Source: Pyrobaculum sp. WP30
Lineage (GTDB): Archaea; Thermoproteota; Thermoprotei; Thermoproteales; Thermoproteaceae
Length of the DNA stretch: 64,000 nucleotides
Assembly (NCBI GenBank): GCA_001189275.1
Contig: CP012158.1
Location: forward strand, 372,001 to 436,000
Direction: 5' to 3'
The notes beneath the pieces were generated by a model. It searched no databases. It saw only the letters and a program-made list of their open reading frames with translations, and was not told where the DNA came from. Positions 8,908 to 17,533 of the stretch are shown here, one piece after another. The position numbers were made by a program, and so were the translations under genes. Numbering within the stretch: position 1 is the first letter of the stretch; each line of letters begins with the position of its first letter.

Positions 8908-9212
8908 TGAAGGTTAAGATACACGTCAGGAGAGGCGCCGCGGGGCGGCAGTACTACCAGACCTACGAAGTGGAGGTGGAGGATCCCCGGATTACGGTGC
9001 TCGACCTTCTTATAAAGGTGAGAGAGGACCTAGACGGGACGCTCAGCATGCGTTATGCATGCAGAATGGGGGTCTGCGGGGCTTGCGCCATGGTTATCAA
9101 CGGCGTGCCGCGGCTTGCCTGCGCCACCAAGCTTTCCGACTTAGGCACCTCGGAGATTTTTGTAGGTCCTTTGCCAAATAGAAATATAATTAAGGATTTA
9201 GTTACAGATTAA
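8907..9212 (+). CDS. Minimal fumarate reductase iron-sulfur subunit (2Fe-2S domain only)
   Basis: The 101-residue product matches only the N-terminal plant-ferredoxin-like domain of FrdB/SdhB. The [2Fe-2S] ligands are clear: C-x4-C-x2-C in CRMGVCGAC and a fourth Cys twelve residues on. The C-terminal half that normally binds [4Fe-4S] and [3Fe-4S] clusters is absent, and the stop codon is clean, followed by the next gene's promoter. The start ATG at 8907 overlaps the frdA stop (TGATG). It should pass electrons to the flavoprotein. Because the quinone-side clusters and anchors are missing, the donor is probably a soluble reductant; the flavoprotein gene 40 bp downstream is a candidate. That link is inference. 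Confidence 0.8.
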   Translation: MKVKIHVRRGAAGRQYYQTYEVEVEDPRITVLDLLIKVREDLDGTLSMRYACRMGVCGACAMVINGVPRLACATKLSDLGTSEIFVGPLPNRNIIKDLVTD

Positions 9213-9252
9213 TAATTAAAGAATCCTTATAAATGTATAGAAAGTCTGCCCC

Positions 9253-10599
9253 ATGAGAACAATAGTTGTAGTGGGGGGAGGGGCGGCGGGGGCGACGGCG
9301 GCCTCTAGGGCCAAGCGGCTTTGCCCCAGTTGCCGGGTGGTGTTGGTGGAGGCGGGTGACGTCATCACCCACGCCCCCTGCGCCCTGCCCTACGCCATCG
9401 GCGACATGGCGGAGGAGTCGATTTGGCTCTTCGAGAAGGAGGAGTTCGAGGTGGAGCGCGGCGTGGAGGTGTTCCTCCGGACGAAGGCTGTGGACGTGGA
9501 GGGCGGCCGTGTGAAGCTGGAGGGGGAGCGCGGCGGGGCGGTGGACTACGACGCGTTGATCATCGCAACCGGCGCCAAGCCTTGGACGCCGCCTGTGGAG
9601 GGCCTCGGCTTGAGGGGCGTGGTGGTGCCCACCGTCGCAAACCTGCAGTTGGTCAAGGCTGTGCTGTCTGCGGCGCGGCGGGTGGCGGTAATCGGGGCAG
9701 GTTACATAGGCGTGGAGATGGCAGACGTCTTGACGGCCATGGGGAAGCATGTCACGTTGATAGAAGGCGGGGGGTGGCCTCTGCCGCGGGTCCTCGACGG
9801 CGACATGGGCCGCCTCTTGGCCAGCCACATGGCGGCTGGTGGGGTCGAGCTCCGCTTCGGCGAGCGGGTCCAGCGGCTGGAGGGAAGCGGGGGGAGGGTG
9901 GAGCGGGTGGTGACCGACGCGGGGCGGTACGAGGTGGACGCAGTTGTCTTCGCCACCGGCGTGAAGCCTAACGTAGACCTAGCCTTGCGGGCCGGCGCCA
10001 AGCTGGGCCCCACTGGGGCAGTCGCGGTTAGTAAATACATGGAGGCGGGTCCGCCCGGCGTCTACGTGGCGGGCGACGCCGCCGAGGCCGTACACAAGGT
10101 GACGGGGGAGCCGGCGTGGATCCCCCTGGCCACCTACGCCAACAAGATGGGCTACGTGGCCGGCACCAACGCCGCGTTGGACAAAAGAGCTGTGGAGTTT
10201 CCGCCAATCGCCGGAGCCTCCGTGACGAAGTTCGGCGACCTCTACGTCGGAGCGGTCGGCCTCACCGAGGCCGAGGCGGCGCGCAGGGGCCTCTCGCCCA
10301 CATCCTACGTCATAAAGTCGACGGACAAGGCGAGGTATATGAAAGAGACGCGGGAGATAGCCGTCAAGGCTGTGATAGGCGGCGGCAGGCTTCTAGGAAT
10401 GCAGATAGCAGGGCATTCAGCCATTGTGGGGGCCTATGTGGATTTGGCGGCGCAGTTCGTCGGGGAGCCGGCGGAGAGGCTGTTCCACGCGGAGTACTCC
10501 TACATGCCCTTCACAGCGCCGCCGTGGCACCCCTTCGCGGTGGTGGGGAGGCTGTGGCTAAGGAACTACCACCGGCCTAATGGCCCTCCCGCTCCTTAA
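9253..10599 (+). CDS. NADH oxidase / CoA-disulfide reductase-like flavoprotein
   Basis: A 448-residue pyridine nucleotide-disulfide oxidoreductase. It has the FAD-binding GGGAAGATAA near the N terminus, an active-site Cys43 in HAPCALPYAIGD (the single-cysteine motif of CoA-disulfide reductases and Nox-type NADH oxidases), the NAD-binding GAGYIGVEMAD near residue 155, the FAD motif GVYVAGDAAE, and a C-terminal dimerisation domain. The likely role is NAD(P)H-dependent reduction of CoA disulfide, polysulfide or O2; sequence cannot choose. The TATA at 9225-9234 gives it its own leaderless promoter. Its 3' end overlaps the convergent alcohol dehydrogenase gene by 42 bp. Confidence 0.8.
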   Translation: MRTIVVVGGGAAGATAASRAKRLCPSCRVVLVEAGDVITHAPCALPYAIGDMAEESIWLFEKEEFEVERGVEVFLRTKAVDVEGGRVKLEGERGGAVDYDALIIATGAKPWTPPVEGLGLRGVVVPTVANLQLVKAVLSAARRVAVIGAGYIGVEMADVLTAMGKHVTLIEGGGWPLPRVLDGDMGRLLASHMAAGGVELRFGERVQRLEGSGGRVERVVTDAGRYEVDAVVFATGVKPNVDLALRAGAKLGPTGAVAVSKYMEAGPPGVYVAGDAAEAVHKVTGEPAWIPLATYANKMGYVAGTNAALDKRAVEFPPIAGASVTKFGDLYVGAVGLTEAEAARRGLSPTSYVIKSTDKARYMKETREIAVKAVIGGGRLLGMQIAGHSAIVGAYVDLAAQFVGEPAERLFHAEYSYMPFTAPPWHPFAVVGRLWLRNYHRPNGPPAP

Positions 10600-11643
10600 C
10601 GCCTCCACCGCCTCGTTAATCTGCTCCAGCTTGTAGAAGGGGCCGGCCAGCCTCTCCGGCGAAAGCAGGCCTCTCTCCACCATCTTAATGACTGCCGGAA
10701 GGTCGACGCGCGGCCTGGCGCCGTAGCTACCCAGCACCGCTATGCCGCCCCGCACCACCCTCGCCAGCCCCAGCGGGGTCTTGTGGCCGACGGGCATGAG
10801 GCCTACCAACACCACCCGGCCGCCCAAAGCGGCCATGTCCACGGCCTGTTGTATGGTCTCGTCGGAGCCCACCGCCTCTATCACCACATCCGCGCCGCGG
10901 CCCTCCGTCAGCTCCTGCACCGCCTTGACGGGGTCTCCGCCGTGTACGTCAACGGTCTCGGCCCCCATCTCTCTGGCCGCCTCCAGCTTCGCGGGGTTTC
11001 TGCCCACAGCCACGACGCGGGCCCCCACCGCCTTTGCCACCTGAACCGCCGCAAGCCCCACGCCGCCGGTTCCAATCACGACGACGGTGTCGCCGGGCCC
11101 CGCCGAACCTGTGTTGACCACGGCGCCGTAGGCGGTGAGGAAGGCGCATCCCAACATGGCCATTTCAGGCTTGGCGAGCCTCCGCGGGATTTTTGCCACA
11201 GCTGTGGCGGGTATCACCGCCCTCTCGGCCCAGGTCCCGCCGAGGAAAATCCGCACCTCCCCGCCGCCGCCGTCTCTAAGCCTAGTGGTGCCGTCGAGGA
11301 GCGTGCCCTTGAGCCTGACCTTGGCGAAGTTTTCGCAAAGATTTTCTCTGCCCGAGGCGCAGTTTTTACAGCGGCCGCATGGCCATATGAAGCTAGTCAC
11401 CACGTAGTCGCCTGGCGACACCCCGTCTACGCCGGGCCCGACCTCCTCCACGACGCCGACTGCCTCGTGGCCCGGGACGAGGGGGGGCGGCACAGGCGTG
11501 GCGCCTTCAAGCACGTAGAGGTCTGAGTGGCAGACGCCAGCCGCCGCCACTTTGACCGCTATCTCGCCGACGTGCGGAGCCTCCAACGCCAGCTCCTCCA
11601 CCTGGAGAGGTTCTTTATATCTTCTAAGCACCGCGGCCTTCAT
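10558..11643 (-). CDS. Zinc alcohol dehydrogenase, probable succinic semialdehyde reductase
   Basis: The 361-residue medium-chain dehydrogenase has the catalytic zinc ligands Cys38-His39 and His59-Glu60, a structural zinc loop with cysteines near 89, 92, 95 and 103, and the Rossmann motif GTGGVGLAA. Family members reduce or oxidise short alcohols and aldehydes with NAD(P)H. Within this block an enzyme is needed to turn succinic semialdehyde into 4-hydroxybutyrate, and that is the inferred job. It is divergent from PEP carboxylase and has an AT-rich promoter (around 11665-11678) about 26 nt before the ATG. Other alcohols cannot be excluded. Confidence 0.8.
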   Translation of the reverse strand: MKAAVLRRYKEPLQVEELALEAPHVGEIAVKVAAAGVCHSDLYVLEGATPVPPPLVPGHEAVGVVEEVGPGVDGVSPGDYVVTSFIWPCGRCKNCASGRENLCENFAKVRLKGTLLDGTTRLRDGGGGEVRIFLGGTWAERAVIPATAVAKIPRRLAKPEMAMLGCAFLTAYGAVVNTGSAGPGDTVVVIGTGGVGLAAVQVAKAVGARVVAVGRNPAKLEAAREMGAETVDVHGGDPVKAVQELTEGRGADVVIEAVGSDETIQQAVDMAALGGRVVLVGLMPVGHKTPLGLARVVRGGIAVLGSYGARPRVDLPAVIKMVERGLLSPERLAGPFYKLEQINEAVEALRSGRAIRPVVVP

Positions 11644-11754
11644 AAAGACGCCTTGATACGTGTCATATATATTTTTTTATCTACGTATTGTAGAAATAAT
11701 TATAATGATATATCATTTATGAAAAATTATAAAGTCTTCACATCTCTGAGATTT

Positions 11755-13143
11755 ATGATCCCCAGGCTCATGTGTACACAGCATCCAGACGCCACTGTTA
11801 AGATCACGTCTGTAGAGGAGGTGGACGAGGCGCTGGTGGCCTTCGCGGCGTATGGCTGCGAGGAGGTGATGGTGGACTACGAGGGGAAGACGACGCCGTA
11901 TTCCCAGCCTAAGGAGATCGTGGCTAAGTGCCACCAGGCTGAGTTGCCGTTGGGGGAGCGGTATTTCTTGACCCCCAGGATGCCGAACCCCAAGCTGGAG
12001 GAGTTTGAAAGAGCCATGTTGACCGTGGAGGCGGCTCTCATCGCCAACTACTTCTCGGTGAAGCTGATGGGGCGGCAGGCGGTGAAGTGGATCGTGTTGC
12101 CTATGGTCGCCGACGTAGACACGCCTCATCTCGTGTACAGGTTGCTTCTACGTAAGCAGAAGATCTACGAAGAGGAGCTGGGGACTAAGTGGGAGCCAGT
12201 GGAGGTCATTCCGCTTGTGGAAGACGCCTTTGCGCAACTGAAGGTCGAAGATCTCCTCGGCTCTTTGATCTCCAAGATGGAGGAGAAGCCGAAGCACGTC
12301 AGGCTTTTCCTCGGTAAGTCGGACTCCGCCGTGAAGTACGGCCACCTCGCCTCATCCTTGGCTATTGTAAAACTGCTGTCGTCTCTTCACCGCGTCGAGG
12401 ATAGGCTGGGCGTTAAGATATTACCCATATTGGGGATGGGGTCCCCGCCCTTCCGCGGCGGGATAAACAACCCACGTCTGGTGCATATGGAGACGGTGCA
12501 GTACGCCGGCTTCAACACAGTGACTGTGCAGTCCGCCGTCAGATACGACGTGTCTTACGACGAGTACAGCTTTGTGAGAGAGGTTCTCCTCAACGCCTGC
12601 TGTCTGCGGACGTTGCGGCTGGACGTCGGCGGCGAGGTGGATACCGTAATTACACTGGCCTCCTCCAACTACAGAGCCCTCTTGTCTAAGTATGCAGGTA
12701 AGGTCGCGGAGGTCGCTAGGCTCATCCCGTCGACGAGGGAGAGGGTGAGCTGGACAGTGTATGGGAGGTCGGTGGTGGCCCACGACCGGGTGGTCAACAT
12801 GCCGAGGGCTATCGTCTACACCGCTACGTGGTACGCCATGGGTCTGCCGCCGACTCTCCTCGACGCCCCCACCATTGTGGAGCTGGCGAAGCAAGACAAG
12901 CTGGACGCAGTGCTGAAGGCCTTGCCGACTCTTAAGGCTGAGCTGACCTACGACGCGCAGTTTTACGACGGGGCCACCGCCGAGAAATACGTGGGGCCTG
13001 AACTCGTCAAGACAGTGGAGGAGGCTCTCGACTACCTAGACATAAAAGAGAGGAGTGGCGGCATATACCAAGCCCTCCTCCGGTCGCCGCGTAACGAATC
13101 TAACGTGCTCGCCGCCGGTAAATACAGGAAGTTCTTGGGATAG
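11755..13143 (+). CDS. ppcA: Archaeal-type phosphoenolpyruvate carboxylase
   Basis: This 462-residue enzyme is about half the length of bacterial PEP carboxylase and belongs to the archaeal class. It carboxylates PEP with bicarbonate to oxaloacetate, one of the two carboxylation steps of the dicarboxylate/4-hydroxybutyrate cycle. The N terminus IPRLMCTQHPD is the family hallmark, and the MGSPPFRGG loop typical of the active site is near residue 225. The reading frame is open back to 11527, but the ATG at 11755 matches the family start and follows TATA AATTATAAAG (11725-11734) by about 26 nt, so the upstream extension is not translated. Confidence 0.93.
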   Translation: MIPRLMCTQHPDATVKITSVEEVDEALVAFAAYGCEEVMVDYEGKTTPYSQPKEIVAKCHQAELPLGERYFLTPRMPNPKLEEFERAMLTVEAALIANYFSVKLMGRQAVKWIVLPMVADVDTPHLVYRLLLRKQKIYEEELGTKWEPVEVIPLVEDAFAQLKVEDLLGSLISKMEEKPKHVRLFLGKSDSAVKYGHLASSLAIVKLLSSLHRVEDRLGVKILPILGMGSPPFRGGINNPRLVHMETVQYAGFNTVTVQSAVRYDVSYDEYSFVREVLLNACCLRTLRLDVGGEVDTVITLASSNYRALLSKYAGKVAEVARLIPSTRERVSWTVYGRSVVAHDRVVNMPRAIVYTATWYAMGLPPTLLDAPTIVELAKQDKLDAVLKALPTLKAELTYDAQFYDGATAEKYVGPELVKTVEEALDYLDIKERSGGIYQALLRSPRNESNVLAAGKYRKFLG

Positions 13144-13180
13144 CGGAGGTATGTTTATAAATTGTTCTAAACTTTAAAAT

Positions 13181-13600
13181 ATGGACAAGGTAGGGGCTTT
13201 TGTCAAGCGTCCGCCGTTGACGGTGACTCAAGACGCAACGTTGCTCGACGTCGTGAAGATAATGGCTACCCACAACGTAGGTCTCGTAGCGGTGGTGGAC
13301 GAAGCAGGTAGGCCGCTGGGGGTGGTCTCAGAGAGGGACGTAATCCGCGCCTTGGCCAGGGGCGTTCAGCTGTCTGCCAAAGCCATAGAGGTCGGGACAA
13401 GGGAGAACCTGCTCACGGCAAAGGCCGAAGACGACATATACCCCGCCATAAAGAAGATGAGGGAGAGAGGCACACGTCACATCCTCGTGGTGGACGACGC
13501 CGGCAAACTCGTGGGAGTTGTCTCAATTAGAGACCTGATAGAAGACAGAGCTCTTAAGTCGATCGGAGACAAAGTGTGGTGGCCTCCGCCGGAGGAATGA
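13181..13600 (+). CDS. CBS-domain pair protein
   Basis: The 139 residues form two CBS domains (about 10-65 and 75-130), each ending in a motif like GVVSERDVI or GVVSIRDLI. Such stand-alone Bateman modules bind AMP, ATP or related nucleotides and act as energy sensors, usually as dimers; no partner domain is fused. It has its own TATA box (GTTTATAAATTG near 13149-13160) with leaderless spacing, and its stop overlaps the start of a second CBS gene. The two probably form a heteromer. The target is not visible. Confidence 0.85.
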   Translation: MDKVGAFVKRPPLTVTQDATLLDVVKIMATHNVGLVAVVDEAGRPLGVVSERDVIRALARGVQLSAKAIEVGTRENLLTAKAEDDIYPAIKKMRERGTRHILVVDDAGKLVGVVSIRDLIEDRALKSIGDKVWWPPPEE

Positions 13601-13986
13601 AGAAGGTAGGCGAGTTGATCAGGAGACCCCCCATCACTGCGCATCCCTCCGACACCTTAATCGACGTCATAGAAAAAATGGCGAGATACGAAGTGGGGGC
13701 CTTGGTGGTAGTGAAGCCCTCCGAGGGCGGGAAACCGGTGGCGGTGATCTCAGAACGCGACGTAGTTAAGGCCTTGGCGATGAAGATGCCCCTCTCCACC
13801 CCCGTGGAGGCGTTTATGTCCACCCACATAATCTCCATCCGGCCAGACGAAGACGTGGCTAAGGCGGCCGACTTGATGATTAACCACAACATTAGACACC
13901 TAGTGGTTGTGAACCCAGACGGCTCTCTACATGGGATGGTGTCCATAAGAGACGTCCTCCGGGAATTAAGAACACACGTGAAGTAA
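13597..13986 (+). CDS. Second CBS-domain pair protein
   Basis: A 129-residue protein with two CBS domains ending in VISERDVV and GMVSIRDVL. The start is taken at the ATG 13597, which overlaps the preceding stop (ATGA) and has a GGAGG Shine-Dalgarno sequence five bases upstream, as expected for an internal cistron; the longer frame from GTG 13576 is less likely. It is a paralogue of its upstream neighbour and is probably co-translated with it. Function is as for that gene: ligand-binding regulation of an unknown target. Confidence 0.83.
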   Translation: MKKVGELIRRPPITAHPSDTLIDVIEKMARYEVGALVVVKPSEGGKPVAVISERDVVKALAMKMPLSTPVEAFMSTHIISIRPDEDVAKAADLMINHNIRHLVVVNPDGSLHGMVSIRDVLRELRTHVK

Positions 13987-13992
13987 GGGAGT

Positions 13993-14044
13993 AAACAACG
14001 CCGTCTGCGGAGACGTGATAACGGCCGGGGGACGTTGTTTTTTA
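13993..14044 (+). terminator. Hairpin with T-run between CBS genes and pdxS
   Basis: AAACAACG (13993-14000) pairs with CGTTGTTT (14033-14040), and the inner CCGT (14001-14004) can pair with ACGG (14021-14024). A T6 run follows the outer arm. This fits a terminator for the CBS pair. A short structured RNA upstream of pdxS is the alternative. Confidence 0.45.
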
Positions 14045-14069
14045 CTAAATTTTTTAAAGGACAAGCATA

Positions 14070-15095
14070 ATGGCGCCTATGATGGCCGAGGTCTCTAAAG
14101 AGCTGGAGAGGCTCAGAGACTTGTTCTACGGGTTGGCTGAGCTTCGGGACCGGCTGAGGGAGGCCGGGGCCACCTGGCCGAGGCCCCTCCCCGAGGCGGC
14201 TGTGGGGACTGTGCGCGTCAAGACGGGTCTGCCGGCGATGTTGAGGCGGGGCGTCATCATGGACGTGACTAACGTGGAGCAGGCAGAGACGGCGGAGGAC
14301 GCCGGGGCGGTGGGCGTCATGGTGCTTGACAAGCTTCCCTACGACGTGAGGAAGGCCGGCGGCGTGGCGAGGATGGCCGACGTGAAGGTCATAGAGGAGG
14401 TAATGGCCCACGTCACCATCCCCGTCTCTGCGAAGGTCCGCATCGGCCACTTCTACGAGGCTGTGGTTCTGCAACAAATAGGCGTGGACCTAATCGACGA
14501 GTCTGAGGTGTTGACGCCGGTGGACGAGCAACACCACATAAACAAGTGGGCCTTCGCGGTGCCCTTCGTCAACGGCTGCAGAGAGCTGTGCGAGGCGTTG
14601 CGGAGGATCTCGGAGGGGGCCTCCATGATTAGATCCAAGGGCGAGGCGGGGACGGGCAACGTGGCAGAGGCTGTGAAGCACTTCAAGACCCTCTACGGCG
14701 CCGTGGAGGAGCTGGCGGCGGCCCTCCGCGCGGGGGACGAAGAGAGGCTTAGGGACTACGCCAGGAGGTGCCAGGCGCCTTATGAGCTGGTTACGCTCAC
14801 GGCTAAACTGGGCAGGCTGCCGGTAGTTACCTTCGCCGCAGGAGGCATAGCGACGCCGGCCGACGCCGCCCTCATGATGTGGCTCGGCGCAGACGGCGTC
14901 TTCGTGGGGAGCGGCATCTTCAAGAGCCAGGACCCCAGAGAGAGGGCCGAGGCCATCGTCCTCGCCACCGCCTTTTGGGACGACCCGGAGAAGGTCGTAG
15001 AGGCGCAGAGGATGGTGAGCGAGAGAGGCGCCATGGCTGGGATAGACGTGAGGGCCCTCAAGCCGGAGGAGCTCCTCCAGACCAGAGGCATATGA
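14070..15095 (+). CDS. pdxS: Pyridoxal 5'-phosphate synthase, synthase subunit
   Basis: PdxS builds PLP from ribose 5-phosphate, glyceraldehyde 3-phosphate and ammonia supplied by PdxT. The 341-residue TIM barrel shows the Schiff-base lysine region [10 protein letters not shown], the second catalytic lysine in [25 protein letters not shown], and the phosphate loop [16 protein letters not shown]. The length is slightly above the usual 290-330 owing to an N-terminal extension. ATGs at 14079 and 14082 are alternative starts close to the TATA-like TTTTAAAG. It overlaps pdxT by ATGA, so the two are translationally coupled. Confidence 0.95.
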   Translation: MAPMMAEVSKELERLRDLFYGLAELRDRLREAGATWPRPLPEAAVGTVRVKTGLPAMLRRGVIMDVTNVEQAETAEDAGAVGVMVLDKLPYDVRKAGGVARMADVKVIEEVMAHVTIPVSAKVRIGHFYEAVVLQQIGVDLIDESEVLTPVDEQHHINKWAFAVPFVNGCRELCEALRRISEGASMIRSKGEAGTGNVAEAVKHFKTLYGAVEELAAALRAGDEERLRDYARRCQAPYELVTLTAKLGRLPVVTFAAGGIATPADAALMMWLGADGVFVGSGIFKSQDPRERAEAIVLATAFWDDPEKVVEAQRMVSERGAMAGIDVRALKPEELLQTRGI

Positions 15096-15700
15096 AGGCG
15101 GGCGTCCTCGCCCTCCAAGGCGACGTGGAGGAGCACGGAGAGGCCTTCCGGAGGGCTGCGGGGGAGCTCGGCGTCTCCCTCGAAGTGGTGTACGTCAAGA
15201 GGCCCGCCCAGCTGAAGGAGGTAGACGTCCTGGCCATCCCCGGCGGCGAGTCTACAACCATAGGCGTCTTGGCGAAGCGGGCCGGGCTCCTGGAGCCTCT
15301 CCGCGACGCGGTGAAGTCCGGGCTCCCCACCTTGGGGACCTGCGCCGGCGCCGTGTTGATGTCCAGCGACGTGGTAGACGCGGTGGTCGGCCGCACCGAC
15401 CAGCCGCTCCTCGGCGTCTTGGAGGCCGCGGTGGTCCGAAACGCCTTCGGGCGGCAGAGGGAGTCCTTCGAGGCGGACCTCCAGCTTGAAGACTTCGGCC
15501 AGGTCAGGGCGGTCTTCATCCGGGCTCCCGCCTTCGTCAAGACGTGGGGAGGCGCCAAGCCGCTGGGCCCCCTGCCGCACGGCAGATACGGCACCGTCTA
15601 CGCCGCCGTGGTCCAGCGGCACATGGTCGCGACGGCGTTCCACCCCGAGCTCTCCACCACTGCTTTCCACAGGCTGATGCTGGAGATCGCCAGGAGGTAA
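15092..15700 (+). CDS. pdxT: Pyridoxal 5'-phosphate synthase, glutaminase subunit
   Basis: A class I glutamine amidotransferase of 202 residues that hydrolyses glutamine and channels ammonia to PdxS. The N terminus [13 protein letters not shown] is diagnostic. GGESTT, the nucleophile cysteine in GTCAGAVL and the His-Glu of AFHPE complete the active site. The ATG at 15092 overlaps the pdxS stop, which fixes the start and shows an operon. Confidence 0.95.
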   Translation: MKAGVLALQGDVEEHGEAFRRAAGELGVSLEVVYVKRPAQLKEVDVLAIPGGESTTIGVLAKRAGLLEPLRDAVKSGLPTLGTCAGAVLMSSDVVDAVVGRTDQPLLGVLEAAVVRNAFGRQRESFEADLQLEDFGQVRAVFIRAPAFVKTWGGAKPLGPLPHGRYGTVYAAVVQRHMVATAFHPELSTTAFHRLMLEIARR

Positions 15701-15729
15701 CTGTTTTAAGTCGAGGCTTTAGGGGCTTT

Positions 15730-16338
15730 GTGAACTTCGCGTCTCTTTTCTCGGGGCTTCTTCTGGGCTACAGCCTGGCGGTGCCGCCGGGGCCCATGAA
15801 CGCGTTGATAGCGGCGTGGTCTCTGAGGAGCTTCCGCCACGGCTTCGCCGTGGGTGCAGGAGCCATGTCGGCGGACTTCCTCCTGATGCTCATTACCCTA
15901 GCCCTCTACCGCGTCTTGAAGGGGCTTGGGCAGCAGTTCTTCGCCCCCTTCAACGCAGCCGGCGGCCTCTTCTTCCTCTACCTAGCCTACAAGATAGGCA
16001 CGGCGAAGCCGCCGCAGGAGGGCTCCGCCGGCGGGGGGCACCCACTGAGGGGCTACCTCCTCGGCCTCTCGCTGGGTCTCATTAATCCCTTTCAGGTCGG
16101 CTGGTGGATCACGGCGGGGCTCGGCTCCATTGCCCAATTCGGCGTGGAGTGGGCGGCTGGGCTCTTCCTCGCCATCTTGACCTGGATCACCGCCTTCCCC
16201 GCCGCCGTCAGGTCTGGGTGGCGTCTCAACAGCCGCTTGACGTGGCTCGCCATCAAGTTCTTCTCAGTTGCAGTCCTTGCCGTATTCGGTGTGCTGTTTA
16301 TATACACCGCCGCCAGTCTTGTATTGGGTGAGGGGTGA
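15730..16338 (+). CDS. LysE/RhtB-family exporter
   Basis: The 202-residue membrane protein has about six hydrophobic helices and the family signature VPPGPMNALI near the N terminus, followed by GFAVGAGAMSADFLL. Relatives export amino acids or other small metabolites by proton exchange. The GTG at 15730 is chosen because the protein then starts directly with the first membrane helix; the frame further upstream lies inside pdxT. It follows pdxT by 29 bp and overlaps the next gene by 11 bp, so it may be co-transcribed. The substrate is unknown. Confidence 0.78.
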   Translation: MNFASLFSGLLLGYSLAVPPGPMNALIAAWSLRSFRHGFAVGAGAMSADFLLMLITLALYRVLKGLGQQFFAPFNAAGGLFFLYLAYKIGTAKPPQEGSAGGGHPLRGYLLGLSLGLINPFQVGWWITAGLGSIAQFGVEWAAGLFLAILTWITAFPAAVRSGWRLNSRLTWLAIKFFSVAVLAVFGVLFIYTAASLVLGEG

Positions 16339-17533
16339 CCTCTGCGTAAGGTGCCGGGGCGGCCGCTACCTCTGCGGGCTTACCTACTGCCCTCTGTTGG
16401 TTAGGCAACTAGCCGCGCCGCCTAGAGCAGTCGGCCGCGACCTCCTCGGCTCCAGCCCGCCTTCGGTCTTCGTGGGGCGGGTCGGCTACCCCAAGGTGAG
16501 GCTGTACCCCTCCGCCCCTCCCCAGCTCGGCGACACGTCGATATATGAAGACCCTCCGCGGTGGCTCGGCCTGCCTCTGGAGAGGTTCCTCGCCATGCGT
16601 CTCTCCCTCTACCGCGGCTACGTCGAGGCTTCTGTGGAGGATGCCGCAGACCCGCCGAGGCTTCTGCAGGATATCCAGCTGTTGGCCCTCTCCGGGAGGC
16701 CGGTGGACGTCGAGATGAAGTTCGCCAAGGAGCCGCGGGGGGCCTACTTCAGCGAGTACGCCCCTCCCATGGGGCCCGCCGCGCCTGCGGCTGGGCTTAG
16801 GCTGGCTGAGGAGCCCAAGCCCCAGAAGCCGCTGGAGAAGGCATACTACGACACAGACCTCAAGGCCCGGGACGCGGTGGTGGAGCTGTACCAAGCCGGG
16901 GTGGAGGTGTCAGCCATCTCGAGGGCCTTGGCGGCGGGGGCGCTTGGGGCTAGGCGGAGGCGGCTTGTGCCGACGCGGTGGGCCATCACGGCCGTGGACA
17001 AGATGGTGTCCGACTTCCTAGTGGACAAGATCAAGGGGTTTAGAGAGGTGGACGGCTACTACCTCTACGTCCGCCGGGTCTACAACAACCTCTTCCTGGC
17101 CATACTGGCGCCGTCGAGGTGGGCCTACGAGTGGGGCGAGACCTTTGAGCCCGGCACCACCTGGAACCCAGGCCCCGGCTTGGCCATAGAGGCCGACTAC
17201 GAGCTGTACAGAGGCCGGAGGGAGTATCCCGAAATCGGCGGCTGTTACTACGCGGCGAGACTCGCCGTTGCTGAGGCCCTCTACAGAATGCGGCGGCAGG
17301 CGGCGGCTGTGCTGTGGCGTGAGGTGTACAGTGGCTTCGCCACGCCGGTGGGCGTCTGGTGGGTGCGGGAGAACGTGAGAGCTTTATTCAGAGAGGAACC
17401 GGCCCGCTTCGACACCCTCGACGACGCCCTCCAAGCCGCCTCCTACCTCCTCAAGGTGCCCATGGAGAGATGGCTCTCGGCGTCGAGGCTGATCCACATC
17501 CTCAAGTCAAGGCTTGCGGGCTACGGCGAATAA
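16328..17533 (+). CDS. Nre-family DNA repair protein
   Basis: This about 401-residue protein matches the archaeal Nre family (NreA/NreB), linked genetically to DNA repair in haloarchaea. The N-terminal zinc-finger-like motif is evident: C-x2-C-x-G-G-x3-C-G-x3-CP in CVRCRGGRYLCGLTYCP. A conserved core with VGYPKVRLYP and the tryptophan-rich C-terminal domain (LAILAPSRWAYEWGE) follow. Family members often end with a PCNA-binding box; here the tail ASRLIHILKSRL shows no clear QxxhxxFF. The start GTG 16328 overlaps the LysE stop. The 3' end overlaps the convergent methyltransferase by 27 bp. Confidence 0.8.
   Translation: MRGDLCVRCRGGRYLCGLTYCPLLVRQLAAPPRAVGRDLLGSSPPSVFVGRVGYPKVRLYPSAPPQLGDTSIYEDPPRWLGLPLERFLAMRLSLYRGYVEASVEDAADPPRLLQDIQLLALSGRPVDVEMKFAKEPRGAYFSEYAPPMGPAAPAAGLRLAEEPKPQKPLEKAYYDTDLKARDAVVELYQAGVEVSAISRALAAGALGARRRRLVPTRWAITAVDKMVSDFLVDKIKGFREVDGYYLYVRRVYNNLFLAILAPSRWAYEWGETFEPGTTWNPGPGLAIEADYELYRGRREYPEIGGCYYAARLAVAEALYRMRRQAAAVLWREVYSGFATPVGVWWVRENVRALFREEPARFDTLDDALQAASYLLKVPMERWLSASRLIHILKSRLAGYGE

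Noticed and set aside
11527-11754. N-terminal extension of PEP carboxylase
   Set aside because: It overlaps the divergent alcohol dehydrogenase gene and lies upstream of the TATA box; the family starts at IPRLMCTQHPD.
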